Positions 49,986 through 60,642 of a stretch of DNA of 64,000 nt are shown in pieces. Every line of letters starts with the position of its first letter. Position 1 is the first letter of the stretch. The translations under genes and the position numbers were made by a program. The stretch lies in contig NW_005200507.1 of the NCBI RefSeq assembly GCF_000372725.1, positions 880,737-944,736 on the forward strand. The letters are read 5' to 3'. The DNA is from Emiliania huxleyi CCMP1516. Its lineage: Eukaryota > Haptophyta > Isochrysidales > Noelaerhabdaceae. Under the pieces are notes generated by a model that was given only the letters and a program-made list of their open reading frames with translations, was not told the DNA's origin and did no database searches.

Positions 49986-51274
49986 CTACTGCGTGGGAAG
50001 CTCTCCGCACGCCGAGATGCGGACGGGCCGGCGCGGCGCTCCGCCCGACGAGCCGACCGCCTCGACGGCTCTCACGACGGCGTCTCCCGAGGCGACGCGG
50101 CCGAAGACGACATGGCGCTGGTCGAGGTGCGGCGTGTGGGCGGTGGTGATGAAGAACTGTGAGCCGTTTGTGTTGCGGCCCGCGTTTGCCATCGAGAGGA
50201 GGAAGGGCCTGTCGTGCGCCACCCAGCCGCCTTCCCACTCGTCTGCAAACTTCTCGCCGTAGATGGACTCGCCGCCCGTCCCGTTGCCGTTGGTGAAGTC
50301 GCCGCCCTGGCACATGAAGCCGGGGATGACGCGGTGGAAGGAGGAGCCCGAGAAGGAGAGCGGCTTGCCTGTCCCCACGGCCAGAGGGTGTGAGCGGAGG
50401 GGGCCACGGTGGCGACGCCGAGTCCCGAGCGGGGGAGCGGCTCGCCGCGCCGCCCGACGCCCTTCTCGCCGGTGCAGAGGGCGCGGAAGTTCTCGGCCGT
50501 CTTTGGGCAGACCGAGGCGAAGAGCTCGAACTCGACCCGCCCCGCGTCGATCCCTCCGATCTCGAGATCGAAGTAGACGCGTGGGTTGGACGGCGCCATC
50601 GCGTCCTCCATCAGCAGCTTCGGGCCGCGCCCTCCTCCTCCGCCGCCTCCGCCGCCTCCGCCGATGCCCGAGACGCCGTGCGCGAGGGTGTAGATGGCGA
50701 GGCCAAAGCAGCCGAAGCCGAGCAGCAGCAGCGGCAGCGACGGGCCCGGAAGCCGTGAGCCGCGCGGATCGACCTCGAGCAGCTCGAGCTCAAACAGCAG
50801 CACCGCGTCGGGAGGGATGCGCGGAGGCATGCCGTACGCGCCGTAGCCGAGCTCCGGAGGAATGGCGAGCTCCCACTTGTCGCCCGCACGCATCAGCTGC
50901 AGCGCCTCGGTCCACCCGCCGATCACCTGCTGCGGCGCAAACACAGCCGGCTCGCCCCTCGAGTGTGACGAGTCGAACTCGGTGCCGTCGACCAGGCTGC
51001 CGCGGTAGTGGCAGACGCACGCCGACGAGACGAGCGGGTGCGGACTCTCCGGTGGGCCGGACGCCACCACCCGGTACTGCAGGCCAGACGCGGTGACGAC
51101 GACGCCGTCGCGCTTTGCATTCTCAGCGAGGTAGCGGGCGCCGGCCTCGGCGTCGGTGCCTCCCGTCGAGAGCGCACGGCGGCACAGCGGCCGGCCGAGC
51201 GGCGCGGTGTGCGGCGCGATCGACCGGCCGAGGCCGAGCCGAGGCAACAACCGGCGGCCAAACGCCGCCGACAT
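49986..51274 (-). CDS. FKBP-transmembrane-cyclophilin fusion
   Basis: Two exons (51,274-50,461; 50,368-49,986), about 398 residues. Residues 1-38 are basic and hydroxylated (organellar transit-like). FKBP domain: [46 protein letters not shown] and [13 protein letters not shown], with core Tyr, Phe, Asp, Trp and Tyr retained. A helix at about 178-198 ([21 protein letters not shown]) and a Gly run precede the cyclophilin: [57 protein letters not shown]. The drug-binding Trp is His here, as in cyclosporin-insensitive members. Both parts are prolyl isomerases. The intron is GC-AG (92 nt). Dual-family immunophilins are known from some protists and bacteria; the membrane helix between the halves is unusual. 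Confidence 0.9.
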
Positions 51275-51479
51275 CGCCACTGACCTCCTGGACACAAGAG
51301 ACCGCGCTGCAAAAGAGAAAATCCGGGAGTTAGCGACGCGACAGAGGATGAAGCGACACGAGGGAGAACGACGACCGACGAGACTACCGCAGGTGGCAGG
51401 AAGGTTGCAGCGAAAATCGGCGAGCGACTGCGAAAAGAGATCAGAGGAAGACTGGAAGCAGACAGACGCCCAAGGGTCC

Positions 51480-51970
51480 ATCCACCCATACCGACAAACA
51501 AATCTCTCTCTCTCTCTCCCATACCGCGTTGGTGTCCAGTCCGAGGCTGACTGTTCTTCACCTTTCTACCTAACCTTAACCTAACCCAAGGGTGGGCGAC
51601 GGCTTAGCAACACACCTTCCTTCCCGTGAAATCCCTGTGTCGTGGCGGCGTGCCGTCCTCCCATCCCTGATCCCGCTCCTTGGCTGTTTTTCTTTCTTTC
51701 TTTCTTTCGACCTAATAAAACTCTCTCTCTCGACCTAGCAAACACCTAGAGGGTTAGGTTAGGTAGAAAGGAAGAACAGCCAGGCTCCGGACTGGACACC
51801 AACGCGGACAAACAATCTCTCTCTCTCTCTCCCCCCCAACGCGGTATCGGGGTGGACGCTAGACAGATGATGACGGCACGCACGAGCGACACACAGACAC
51901 AAACAGGCTCACAAGACACACAGCCAGCTGGCTGCCACACACCCTGAGTTGGGCGTACACATAACTCAAG
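51480..51970. repeat. R2 copies facing each other, R6 fragment between
   Basis: An R2 core lies at about 51,520-51,580 (plus) and a long R2 copy at 51,755-51,970 (minus). Between them, 51,590-51,680 ('gggtgggcgacggcttagc' to 'cgtgccgtcctcccatccct') matches 63,580-63,665 in inverted orientation, i.e. the outer part of R6. Blocks of (TTTC)n and (TC)n are embedded. It looks like nested small elements. Confidence 0.75.
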
Positions 51971-52175
51971 GCCACATCCTCCCTGTCGCCCCCCCTAGAA
52001 TTCTAGAAATGCTCGGTGTGAATCTTGGTTTCACGAATTCCCCATTAAACTCAGACGTGAGTGGCGTTTGACACGGTGTTGAACACCACTTAGCAGTCTT
52101 CTGTCGCCTGTGTGTGAGTGAGACACACACACACACACTCAAAAAAAGACCTCGAAATTCGGAATCTTCCCGCAA

Positions 52176-52951
52176 ATGGCAGTCGGTTTGCTCGGTCTTC
52201 TTCTCGCGAGTGGCCTGGCCCCGCAGTCTCCGCCGTCGCGGATACGAGACCGCCGCGCGCCGGCGCCGCTGGCGTGCACGCCCATCAAGTCGGACGACAA
52301 GTACGACTACTATCGGCGCAGCAGAGAGGTGAGCGTCTCGCTCGCCAAGCCGCTCGGGACGGCTCTGGAGGAGGTGAGCGGCGGCGGTGTCAAGGTGGTC
52401 GAGCTGGTGGAGGGAGGCTCGGCGATGGAGACGGGCCTCGTCAAGGTTGGCGACCGCCTGCGCAGCGTGTGCGGCACGGACGTGTCCGGGTCCGACTTTG
52501 ATTCGGTGCGAGCCCGGTGTCGGCGGGAAGAGGAGGAGGGCGGGTCCGGCAGCTGAGCGGCCCCTCGGCTCGCTCGCAGGTGATGGGTCTGCTCGGGGAC
52601 GCGCCCGCCGAGGTCGAGCTGCAGCTGCTGCGCAATGTCATCGTGCGCGAGGAGAAGGTAATCCCCTTTCTCGAGATTGAGGGCGGCAACTCGGGGCCCG
52701 CGGAGCGCGGCGCCGTGCTGCGCAGCGCGGTGCTCGCCTCGCAGTCGGAGCTGTACCGCGGCATGGCCAAGGTGACCAACTGCGGCGGCGCGGGCCAGTG
52801 CCTGTCCTGCCAGGTCGAGGTGCTCGAGGGGATGGAAAACCTCTCCCCCTTCACCGACGCCGAGAAGAGGATGCTCAAGAAGAAGCCAGACAACTACCGG
52901 CTGGCCTGCCAGGCAATCGTGAACGGCGACGTCAAGCTGAGAGTGCCCTGA
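52176..52951 (+). CDS. PDZ-ferredoxin fusion, probably plastid-targeted
   Basis: Two exons (52,176-52,505; 52,580-52,951), 233 residues. The N-terminus MAVGLLGLLLASGLAPQSPP followed by an Arg-rich stretch resembles a bipartite targeting leader. PDZ domain about 50-125: VSVSLAKPLGTALEE, VVELVEGGSAMETGLVKVGD. The C-terminal part is a 2Fe-2S ferredoxin fold: TNCGGAGQCLSC (C-x5-C-x2-C), then YRLACQAIVNGDVKLRVP with the fourth Cys. C-x5-C spacing is more like adrenodoxin-type than plant photosynthetic ferredoxin, though the surrounding sequence is atypical of both. It would couple electron transfer to a protein anchor. The GT-AG intron (74 nt) sits in the last PDZ strand. Confidence 0.8.
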
Positions 52952-53378
52952 TCACGCCTGCTCCAAAGAACGTTGTGCGTGTAAGGAGCGTCGGCTCTGT
53001 ATGGGTCACGTCGTCCTCACCCGACCGCCGAATCCGCCGCCTCTCCGCCTCCGTCCGCGAGCAGAGCTCTCCTTCAATGTACGGAGAGACACGGTGCGAG
53101 GGAAAAGTCGCGATTTCGCACGCAGTCACTAGCCTGTGACTCATCAACACACCCGATACACGGGGGGGCGGGGGTCGCAGCTCTCGCGGGTCTCGGCGCC
53201 GCCACCGCGTGGACCGTGGAGTAAAGCCGCACGGCTTTCGTAAATCGTATGTGATTTAATGTACGTCCTCTCTATCTCGCGAGTTGACAAAAAAGTTCGG
53301 TATATCTAGATGCAACCCATCATCTGAATTGGTAAACCACAGCGTGGGGACCAATCTCTCTCACAGGGTCTCTCTCAG

Positions 53379-53437
<59 letters not shown>

Positions 53438-53553
53438 TCGCTCTCTCTCTCTGTGACTCTCTCTCTACCTGCCAATGCACGTGTATGCGTGTACGATCAA
53501 AAAGTGCTTCCGTGCGAATCAGCGATTACCACCCGTTCGCGATCACCTACGAC
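52952..53553. repeat. Intergenic with (CT)n microsatellite
   Basis: A run of CT dinucleotides of about 45 bp occupies roughly 53,388-53,433, with further CT-rich sequence to 53,468. The rest holds no recognisable gene. The converging 3' ends of the PDZ-ferredoxin and Rab-like genes lie here. Confidence 0.9.
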
Positions 53554-55701
53554 CTAGCCGCAGGCGCAGCTCCCCTTTTTGCCCGGCTTTGCGCTGCTAT
53601 CAAGCGGGGCGGCAAGGCTGACCGTGCCGCGCGTGTCCGGACTAGCGTTCTGGCCACTCTTGTTGCTGACCGTCATGGCTCGAGGGTTGCGGGGATCCTC
53701 CTCGAGCCGCTTGTTCAGCATCGCCATGGCGAGGAGATGGAAGGCGTCAGACACGTGCTCGCCCGTCTTTGACGACACCTCGATGTACGGCAGGCCGAGC
53801 CGGTCGGCGAGGCCTCGCGCCTTGTCGCTCAAGCCCGGGGCCGGCGAGGCGTCGGCCTTGGACCCCACAAGCAGCGCAGTCGCTTCGTCGGCACGATTGG
53901 AGGCAACCTGCCCCGTCCAGTAGTCCTCAATCCGCTGGAGTGACACTGCCGACGTCAAGTCAAAGACGTAGATGACACCCCCTGCTCCACGATAGTAGCT
54001 CTTGAGCAGCGGTGCGAAGCGCTCCTGCCCCGCGCTGTCCCAGAGGTCGAGCTTGATCTCACCCCCCGCCTGCCCGAGATCGACCGTGGCGGACTCGACG
54101 TCGAGGCCGATCGTGGGTCCGTGGGCGTCGTCGAACACATCCTTGGCAAACCTGCGCACGAGCGCCGACTTGCCGACGCCGGAGTCGCCGACCACGATGA
54201 TCTTGAGACTGGACACGACATTGACCGGCGCGGTGGACGCCACCGCGCTTGACGCGCTGCTAGAGCGGGATTGACGCGGCACCGTCTGCGGTGTCGTCTC
54301 TGCCGCCGCCTTCGCATGCTCGCGGTCCGGGTAGATTGCGTGCAGGTCCTGTTGTGCCTGAGTAAGCCAATCTCCCCACTCTGGCTCTCCAACTGTCCTC
54401 GCCGCCGCCGCCTCATCCACCACTCTCGCTGCCTCCGCCTCGGCCGCAGGGCGCGCTGCCTCCGCCGCCTCTACGACCGCCGCCTCCGCCTCCCTCACCG
54501 CCTCATCCTCCGCCTCGACACGTTCCGCCTCTGCCGCCGCCGCTGCCGCCGCCTCCTCCGCCACCGCCCGCGCTGCCTCCTCCTCCGCCGCCCTCGCTGC
54601 TTGGTCCCTCGCTGCCTCCTCCTCCGCCGCCCTCGCTGCCTCCTCCTCCACCTCAATGCGCGCCATCTCCGCTGCCTCCGCCTCCGCCGCCATCACCGCC
54701 GCCGCCTCCGCCGCCTCAATACGCGCCGTCTCAGCTGCCTCCTCCTCCGCCGCCCTCGCTGCCTTCTCCGCCTCCGTACGCTCCACCTCCGCCGCCGCCT
54801 CCTCAGCCGCTCTCGCCGCCTCCGCTGGCGCCACAGCCTCCACCTCGTCCGCCAGCTCGGCCTCCTCCACGTCTGCCTCGAAGACGCTATCCGCCTCGTC
54901 TGAAGCTGCTTCCGAGCCCTCAACCGCCTCCGCCTGCACCAGCGCGCGCGCCGTAGGGTCCTCCTGGTTGTCCAGGTCCAGCGGCTCGGGCGCTGCTGCC
55001 TCCTCTTTTGCCTCTTCCTTTTGGCTCTGGGCTGCAGACTTGAGCGATCGTGAGGGGGCTGCTGTGGTCGCGTCGGACGCGGCAAGAATGGTGCTGGCCG
55101 CCTCGCGCTTGCGGTGAATCAGCGCGCGATGCGAGTCGGAGAGGGGTGGACCAGAGCTGGCCGCCTCGGTGCAGATGGCGTCGTACTCGTTGGCCGCAAT
55201 CCGAGCGTTCGCTGCGCCGCCGGTCTTGAGGGTCATGTTGGCTGCCGAGATGCGAAGCTCTCGCTTCGGGGTTAGCGCAAAGGCAGCGCTGTACGCGCAG
55301 GCTGCGATGGAACTTTGGCCGTCAGCGTTCAAACTCGACCCGAGGCTCTTAAGCTCGGCGGCTGTCGCAGCAGCAATGGAAGGGTCAATGCGAAGCGGTG
55401 CAGACACCACCTCGGACGCCGACCCAGACTCGATCATCACCAGCGCATCCCCTCTCTTTCGCAGCACCAAAGCGCGCGTCTTCGGGTCAAGAGGCGGGCT
55501 CTGCGAAAGCATCGCGTCGAACTCATCGCATGCACGCTCAGGCTGTTGGAGCTTCAGGCGCATGTTTGCCGCGGAAATTCTTGCGTGGACCTTGCCGCCG
55601 ATGGCGTGCGCAGCGTCGAAGAGGGCAGCGGCTCCGTCAGTGGCACCCTGCGCATTCGCCGTCTTGGCCAACGCGGTCAGGCGTTCGGCGAGATCCGCCA
55701 T
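53554..55701 (-). CDS. Rab-like GTPase with very long N-terminal region
   Basis: 715 residues from ATG 55,701 (MADLAERL), single exon. Residues 1-230 are helical repeats with two similar blocks (ARISAANMRLKLQQPERACDEFDAML / LRISAANMTLKTGGAANARIAANEYDAI), TPR-like. About 230-470 is Ala/Glu-rich coiled coil (EEAARAAEEEAARD...). The GTPase begins at about 515: KIIVVGDSGVGKSALVRRF (G1), GPTIGLDVES (G2 Thr), LWDSAGQERF (G3), LLVGSKADAS (G4, NKxD changed to SKAD) and EVSSKTG (G5). The tail GKKGSCACG has two cysteines in CxC arrangement one residue from the end, suggesting geranylgeranylation. It probably works in vesicle traffic; large multi-domain Rabs are rare and the N-terminus may scaffold effectors. 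Confidence 0.85.
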   Translation of the reverse strand: MADLAERLTALAKTANAQGATDGAAALFDAAHAIGGKVHARISAANMRLKLQQPERACDEFDAMLSQSPPLDPKTRALVLRKRGDALVMIESGSASEVVSAPLRIDPSIAAATAAELKSLGSSLNADGQSSIAACAYSAAFALTPKRELRISAANMTLKTGGAANARIAANEYDAICTEAASSGPPLSDSHRALIHRKREAASTILAASDATTAAPSRSLKSAAQSQKEEAKEEAAAPEPLDLDNQEDPTARALVQAEAVEGSEAASDEADSVFEADVEEAELADEVEAVAPAEAARAAEEAAAEVERTEAEKAARAAEEEAAETARIEAAEAAAVMAAEAEAAEMARIEVEEEAARAAEEEAARDQAARAAEEEAARAVAEEAAAAAAAEAERVEAEDEAVREAEAAVVEAAEAARPAAEAEAARVVDEAAAARTVGEPEWGDWLTQAQQDLHAIYPDREHAKAAAETTPQTVPRQSRSSSASSAVASTAPVNVVSSLKIIVVGDSGVGKSALVRRFAKDVFDDAHGPTIGLDVESATVDLGQAGGEIKLDLWDSAGQERFAPLLKSYYRGAGGVIYVFDLTSAVSLQRIEDYWTGQVASNRADEATALLVGSKADASPAPGLSDKARGLADRLGLPYIEVSSKTGEHVSDAFHLLAMAMLNKRLEEDPRNPRAMTVSNKSGQNASPDTRGTVSLAAPLDSSAKPGKKGSCACG

Positions 55702-56365
55702 AGTAAAGCACGCAGATAAGCGCGGGGATAAGGCGCGGAGACGGGGGACGCGCGACGCACGTCGACAAGGTGCAGTGAAAGTTCGGTGTGAATTGAGGGG
55801 AGATTGCGAGCCGAGGTGACTGTCACCGCCCGTCCTGCGTCCACCCATACCGCGCTGGTGTCCCAGTCGTTGGTCTGACTTTCACCTTCGATACATACAT
55901 ACATGAAGAGTCGTGATTTCTTGTTGGTTTTCTAAAATCTCTCTCTACATACATACCGAGCGGGTGGTTGGTACATATATCACGGGCAAACGTCTAGGCC
56001 TCTAGCACGGATCCTCATCGGGGAAACCTGGCCTGGCTGCCATAGGGTCGCGGCAGCGCGCACGTATGTTTGTCCTGACCGTCCTGCGTACTCGAGTAGA
56101 CTACAGCCTGGCTGGCTTTTGGACCTCCACCATCCTGCGTAGGTTTCGCGGTGATGTTTTCTTTTCGCCGCCTTCGATCGTGCCGCCCACCCTGTCTGGA
56201 AAGCCCGAGCCGACTCCGCTGTGATCTTCGCGGGGCTCCTTGCCTAAATCTCTTCCCAGAGTGCAGTTTACAAAGCTGTGAAGCGGCAAGGCAGCGCATG
56301 CGCACCGCGTATTTTCTTCTCATAACAAGGCCGTGAAGCGGCTAGAGAAGCAGGACGGCCTGGTG
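55702..56365. repeat. Divergent promoter region with R2 and R5 copies
   Basis: R2 core at about 55,843-55,885 ('cccataccgcgctggtgtcc') and R5 in inverted orientation at about 55,914-55,945 ('tttcttgttggttttctaaa'), next to short CATA repeats. This is the 5' flank of two divergent genes. No further gene is seen. Confidence 0.65.
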
Positions 56366-57216
56366 ATGTTCATCGACGTCCCACCTGGAGCAGCGCCGGG
56401 CGACCGCCTCAGCTTGGTCACGAATTCGAACCAAAACCTGACCGTCCTGCTGCCTCCGGGCGCGACGCCCGGCAAAAAGCTGAGCGTGACGCTGCCGGCG
56501 GCAGCCGCAGGCGAGATCAGCATCGTGCGCATGATGCTAAACGGCGTAGAGCTGCCAAGACCGACGCCAGATCCGGCCGCGCTTCTCAAGGCGCACCGGC
56601 AGCAGACCGACGGCCACTGGCTTCGCGTCGGCCCGGCAGAGAAGTGTGAGACCCGCTTCAGCTTTCCGCTCTCTGCGTTCCGGCCAACGTCGTCGCAGAC
56701 GGTGGTCGAGCCCTTCGGCTTCTGGCAACTTCCCGTCGTGCGCGGACACGTGCCCATCACCGAGAATTGGGCACTCGACGGCGCCGCCACCCGGCTCGGA
56801 GGCTCGCCGTTTGCGCTCGGCGGCGTCGAGTTTGAGCTGGCGCTTGAGGGTCGCGCCGTGCCGTGGACGCCGAAGGACGGCGCCGAGGGAGCGTGCCGCG
56901 ATCTGGAGATCTGCCTGGTCGTGCGCCGCATGCCGCAGGCGGCGGGCGCGAGCGAGGCGAAGCCCGCACTCGCGATCTGGCTCCACCTCGTCGCCGGCGA
57001 CCGCTGGTCCGGCTGGCAGGTTGCCGCGGCCCACACACCCTCGCCCGCCCCGCCCCGGACGCTGACATCGCGACGCATGCACCGCAGCGCGTTTCCCTCG
57101 CGCCGGGCGAGGTCTTCGAGTACGACTTGGCCGACCGGCGCTATATCACCAACCTGGCGCCGCTCGACTACTCGTTGGGCGTACACCTGCAGGTGACGCT
57201 GGCCAGCCCGCAGTAG
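56366..57216 (+). CDS. PPGA-motif protein of unknown function
   Basis: Two exons (56,366-57,019; 57,088-57,216), about 260 residues from ATG 56,366 (MFIDVPPGAAPG). The open frame upstream to 56,333 lacks an earlier ATG, so an upstream exon is possible. The N-terminus has two copies of a short beta motif, VPPGAAPGDRLSLV and LPPGATPGKKLSVTLP, common in algal and plant proteins of unclear role. The middle (WQLPVVRGHVPITENWALDG, DLEICLVVRRMP, AIWLHLVAGDRWSGWQ) is beta-rich without a family I can name. The GT-AG intron (68 nt) joins WSGWQ to RVSLAPGEVFEYDL. Ends GVHLQVTLASPQ. Confidence 0.65.
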
Positions 57217-57282
57217 TGTGTAGTAGTATTCGGGGGAGTAAGTTGTGCAGATTTTTCTTTTGACCGCGCAAGCCATCGTGCG

Positions 57283-57358
57283 GGGCGTCGCATTTCTTTC
57301 AGAAAGAAAGAAAACAGACACGCCAAACGAGGGATGGGACGAGGACAGGGTCCCCACC
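57283..57358 (-). repeat. Dispersed repeat R3, copy 3
   Basis: Reads 'cgagggatgggacgaggaca' then 'gggtccccacctttc', matching the R3 pair at 37,935-38,035 and 38,625-38,697 over about 70 bp, with the same (GAAA)n lead-in. It lies in the 5' flank of the coiled-coil gene. Confidence 0.75.
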
Positions 57359-57438
57359 TTTCAGCGCAAACAACTCCTGCCCCCCGCTGTTTCTTGTATT
57401 GCAAACACCGCCCGCCCGCGGCTGCTCTTGTATTCGCC

Positions 57439-60310
57439 ATGTCCGAACGCTTGTCCTCCCTCCGCTCGACGCTGTCGACCAAGGCGGCGTCGCTCAGCGA
57501 GAAGGCAGCAAAGGCAGCGGCCGACAGCGCTAGTCGGCTAGGGGAGTCGAGCGTCGGAAAGTCGCTGCGCGAGGCTCTCGAGGAGCCGGACAAGGTGCGT
57601 GAGCTCCTTCGCGAGAAGAACAGGCGGATCCAGGAGCTGGAGCGGGACCTGGAGTCGGTCAAGGCGCGGGCGGTCGCCAAGTTCCGTGACCTCTCGCAGC
57701 AAAAGGCGGCGTTGGAAGAGGCCATCGGCGCCGGCGGCGACGCTGCGCTCGTCGCGCGCGCTCGCGACCTCGAGGAGACGCTGAGTCGGGAGCGGGAGCG
57801 CTCTCAGCGGCTCGAGCGGCGGGCAACGGAGCTGGAGCAGGAGGCACGGCCGCAGGATGCGGCCTTGGGGGCGGCGATGGTCGAAGCCAAGCGGCAGCTC
57901 GCCGAGAGCGAGTTTACGGTCAAGCAGCTGAAGCAGCAGCTGGAGAGCGGGAAGGACGCGCAGGCGGAGGCGCAGAGGCTGAGGCGCGAGCTCGAGGCGG
58001 CGGCGGGCGGCCGGGCGGCGGCGCAGGCCGAGGTGTCCGACCTCAAGAGCGCGATCGCGGCGCTCACGACCGAAAACGCGTCGGTCGAGTCGCGGCTGAG
58101 CAAGGAGGCGCGCGCCAAGGACAAGGCGAAGGGGTCGGCGAGCCAGCTCAAGGAGGAGCGCGAGAAGCTGCGGTCAGAGCTCGCCGCTCTCAAGGCGGAG
58201 CTCGCCGGAGCCTCAAAGGCGGCCCGCGAGAGCGAGCAGCTCCGGCTGCAGCTGCACGAGGAGCGGCGGCGCGTGTCAGACGCGACCCTGCCCGCGCTCG
58301 AGCCGGGCTCGGAGCCGTCCGACGTCGCGCTCGCCGCCCTCAACCAGGAGCTCGTCTCGGCCAGGCTCGGTCGCGCAGAGTCGGACGCCGCCCTCGCCGA
58401 GGCGCGGCGCGAGGTGGCGAGGACGAGGGAGGAGCTGTACGAGAGCCGGACCAGAGCGGAGCAGCGGGAGGCGGAGCACGCCGCCGCACTGAGCGCGGTG
58501 AAGGCGCAGCACAAGGCCCGCGCCGCCGCCGCCGCGCGAGCGAGCGCCGACGGGAACGGCAGCGCCCGCGCCTCCGACGGCCGCGCCTCCGCCGCCGAGG
58601 CGACGCAGTTTGCCGCGCAGGCGGCGGCCGAGGCGATGGCGAGGGCGGAGGCGGCGGAGGGGAGGCTGGCCGAGGTGGAGGCGCGGCTCGACCAGGCAGT
58701 GCGCGGTGCGGCGGAGGCGCACTCCGAGGCGGAGCGGCAGGCTGCTGAGCTTAAAAAGGCGGCGGCGGTGCTCGCGGCGGAGAACGCCTCCGTGGAGGGC
58801 AAGCTGCACAAGGAGGTGGAGAAGGTGGACAAGGCCAAGGAGGCGCTCAAGGTGGGGATCGCCGAGCGCAAGCAGCTGCAGGCGGAGGTCAAGGCGCTCG
58901 AGGCGCGCCTCTCAACCACCTCCCGCGACGAGCAAAAGTCGCAGGGGCGGCTCAGCTCTGCGGCGGAGGTGAAGCGAGAGCCGTCCTCCAGCGGAGACGA
59001 GCTGCGACACACGAGGTGAGCACGGCGTGTGGTAGGTGAACCGAGAGCTGTCCTCAGAGCGGGACACGCTCGCCGCGCAGCTCAAGAAGGCGAGCCGCGA
59101 GCTGGAGGCGCTGCAGGCGACGCGGGCGAAGGAGGTGTCGGCCGCGGAGCAGCTGCGCCAGGGCCTCGATCGCGCGCAAGCCGAGGCGCGTTCGGCGAGC
59201 GAAGACTCGAGCGCCGCGGTGCAGGCGCTGCGCACCAAGGTCGGCGCGTTCGAGCGCGAGCTGGGCAAGACAAAGTCGCTCCTCGCGCAGAAGGAGCTCC
59301 AGCTGTCGACGATGAGCGCCGACAACCTGCAGAAGCTCGAGGCGGAGCGAGACGAGCTCTCCGCGACCGCGGCCGGCCTGCGGGACCAGCTCGAGGAGGC
59401 GCGGTCGGCTGCCCAGGTGCGAGAGGCGAGCCTCGCGGAGGCGGCGGCGCAGGCGACACAGCGCGCGGACGAGCTCGAGCAGAAGTTGCGCGAGGCGGCC
59501 GCCGCTGCCGACGCGGCCGCCGCCAACGCCGCTGCCGCCGAAGCGGCCTCGGCCGGCGGTGCGGCTGCCGGCGGTGCGGCGACGGTCGCCCCCGGCGAGG
59601 GTTGGGCGCCAGGCGACAGCTGGGTTGTCAACGACAGCGAGTTTGAGGCCGCTCCCGTCCCCGGCGGCGACGCTGCCGCCCTTGCTATTGCCGATGGCGT
59701 TCATCTTTCGACGGCAGAGCCCGCACGCTCTAGCGGGGCGCAGCCCTCCCCCGGCGACGACGTTGCCGACGGCGCCGCGAAGGAGCAGCAGGCGGAGCTG
59801 CAGGCCGAGGTGCAGAGGCTTCAGGAGGAGCTCGCCTCCCTGCAGCGCCGGAGTCAGGAGAGGGCCGTCCACGAGGTGGAGAATGAGCGCACGCTCCGCC
59901 GCCTCGAGCAGATCCGCACGCTCAAGCTCGATCTCGCAGCCGCGAAGGAGGAGATCGCCGCCTTGAAGAAGGGCGAGCAGAGCCGCACGGAACGCGCCGC
60001 GGCTCTCAAGGAGAAGACGCAGGCGTACGTCTCGCAGCTCCGGGCGGACCACGCTGCCGCACTCGACGCCGCTGCCGCCGACGGCCAGAGGGCGCTGGAA
60101 GCAAAGCAGCTCGAGCTCGAGCGGTTCGAGGCTGCTGCGGCGGACGAGATTGCAACGGCGCAGATGAGCCTCGAGGCGGCGGAGCGGACTGCAGGGCTCG
60201 AGGCGAGCAGCGTCCGCGCGACTCTGGCGGCAGAGGCAAAGGCGCAGATCCGGACGATGAGCAGAGAGATTCGAGAGATCGAACGGCAGCTCCAAGCGGA
60301 GGGCGGCTGA
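57439..60310 (+). CDS. Golgin-like long coiled-coil protein
   Basis: Two exons (57,439-58,968; 59,036-60,310), about 934 residues. Almost entirely heptad-rich Glu/Ala/Arg/Leu sequence: KVRELLREKNRRIQELERDL, VKQLKQQLESGKDAQAEAQR, KTKSLLAQKELQLSTMSADN, AAKEEIAALKKGEQ. It is interrupted by an Ala/Gly-rich hinge and an acidic Trp motif, GWAPGDSWVVNDSEFE, at about residues 690-705, which resembles a short linear motif in trafficking proteins. No GRIP or membrane anchor is found at the C-terminus (EIREIERQLQAEGG). A tether or cytoskeletal role is likely but the precise family is not determined. The single intron has a junction duplication. Confidence 0.75.
58969..59035 (+). other. 67-nt GT-AG intron with 21-bp duplication
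   Basis: 58,969-58,989 (gtgaagcgagagccgtcctc...) and 59,036-59,056 (gtgaaccgagagctgtcctc...) match at 18 of 21 bases, exactly 67 bp apart, with weaker similarity for another 15 bases. Unspliced, the frame stops at TGA 59,017; splicing GCGGAG|GTGAAG...GGTAG|GTGAAC keeps the coiled-coil heptads. The intron is GC-rich, consistent with a decayed copy of the exon itself. Confidence 0.85.
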
Positions 60311-60642
60311 GAGCGTGAAAGTGCCCGTACAGCGTACTCTATCTGCGTCTCGTGAATGTGTTATTAATAATGTTTTCAAAAAACATGACTCAGATCGTGC
60401 ACGCGCTCCATGTCCATCGCACGCGGAGCTGCTCAAGCAGCTCTGCCTCTGGATCGGTGACATCCCCTGACTGTCACGTGTCAGCGCGGTCTGACATGTG
60501 TTGTGCGCTGGGACAGCGCTCAGCGGCGCTACTCTTAGATAACGTAATCTCACACGACACAGCATCTCACACATAACGATAACTCAACACTGGAGAGGGG
60601 AGTATATGTACATCGCGCGCTTTCATCGCTCAAAGGACAAAG
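60311..60642. other. Converging 3' flanks
   Basis: Holds the 3' ends of the coiled-coil and hydrolase genes. A small palindrome, ATGTTTTCAAAAAACAT, lies at about 60,369-60,385. No gene is seen. Confidence 0.5.
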
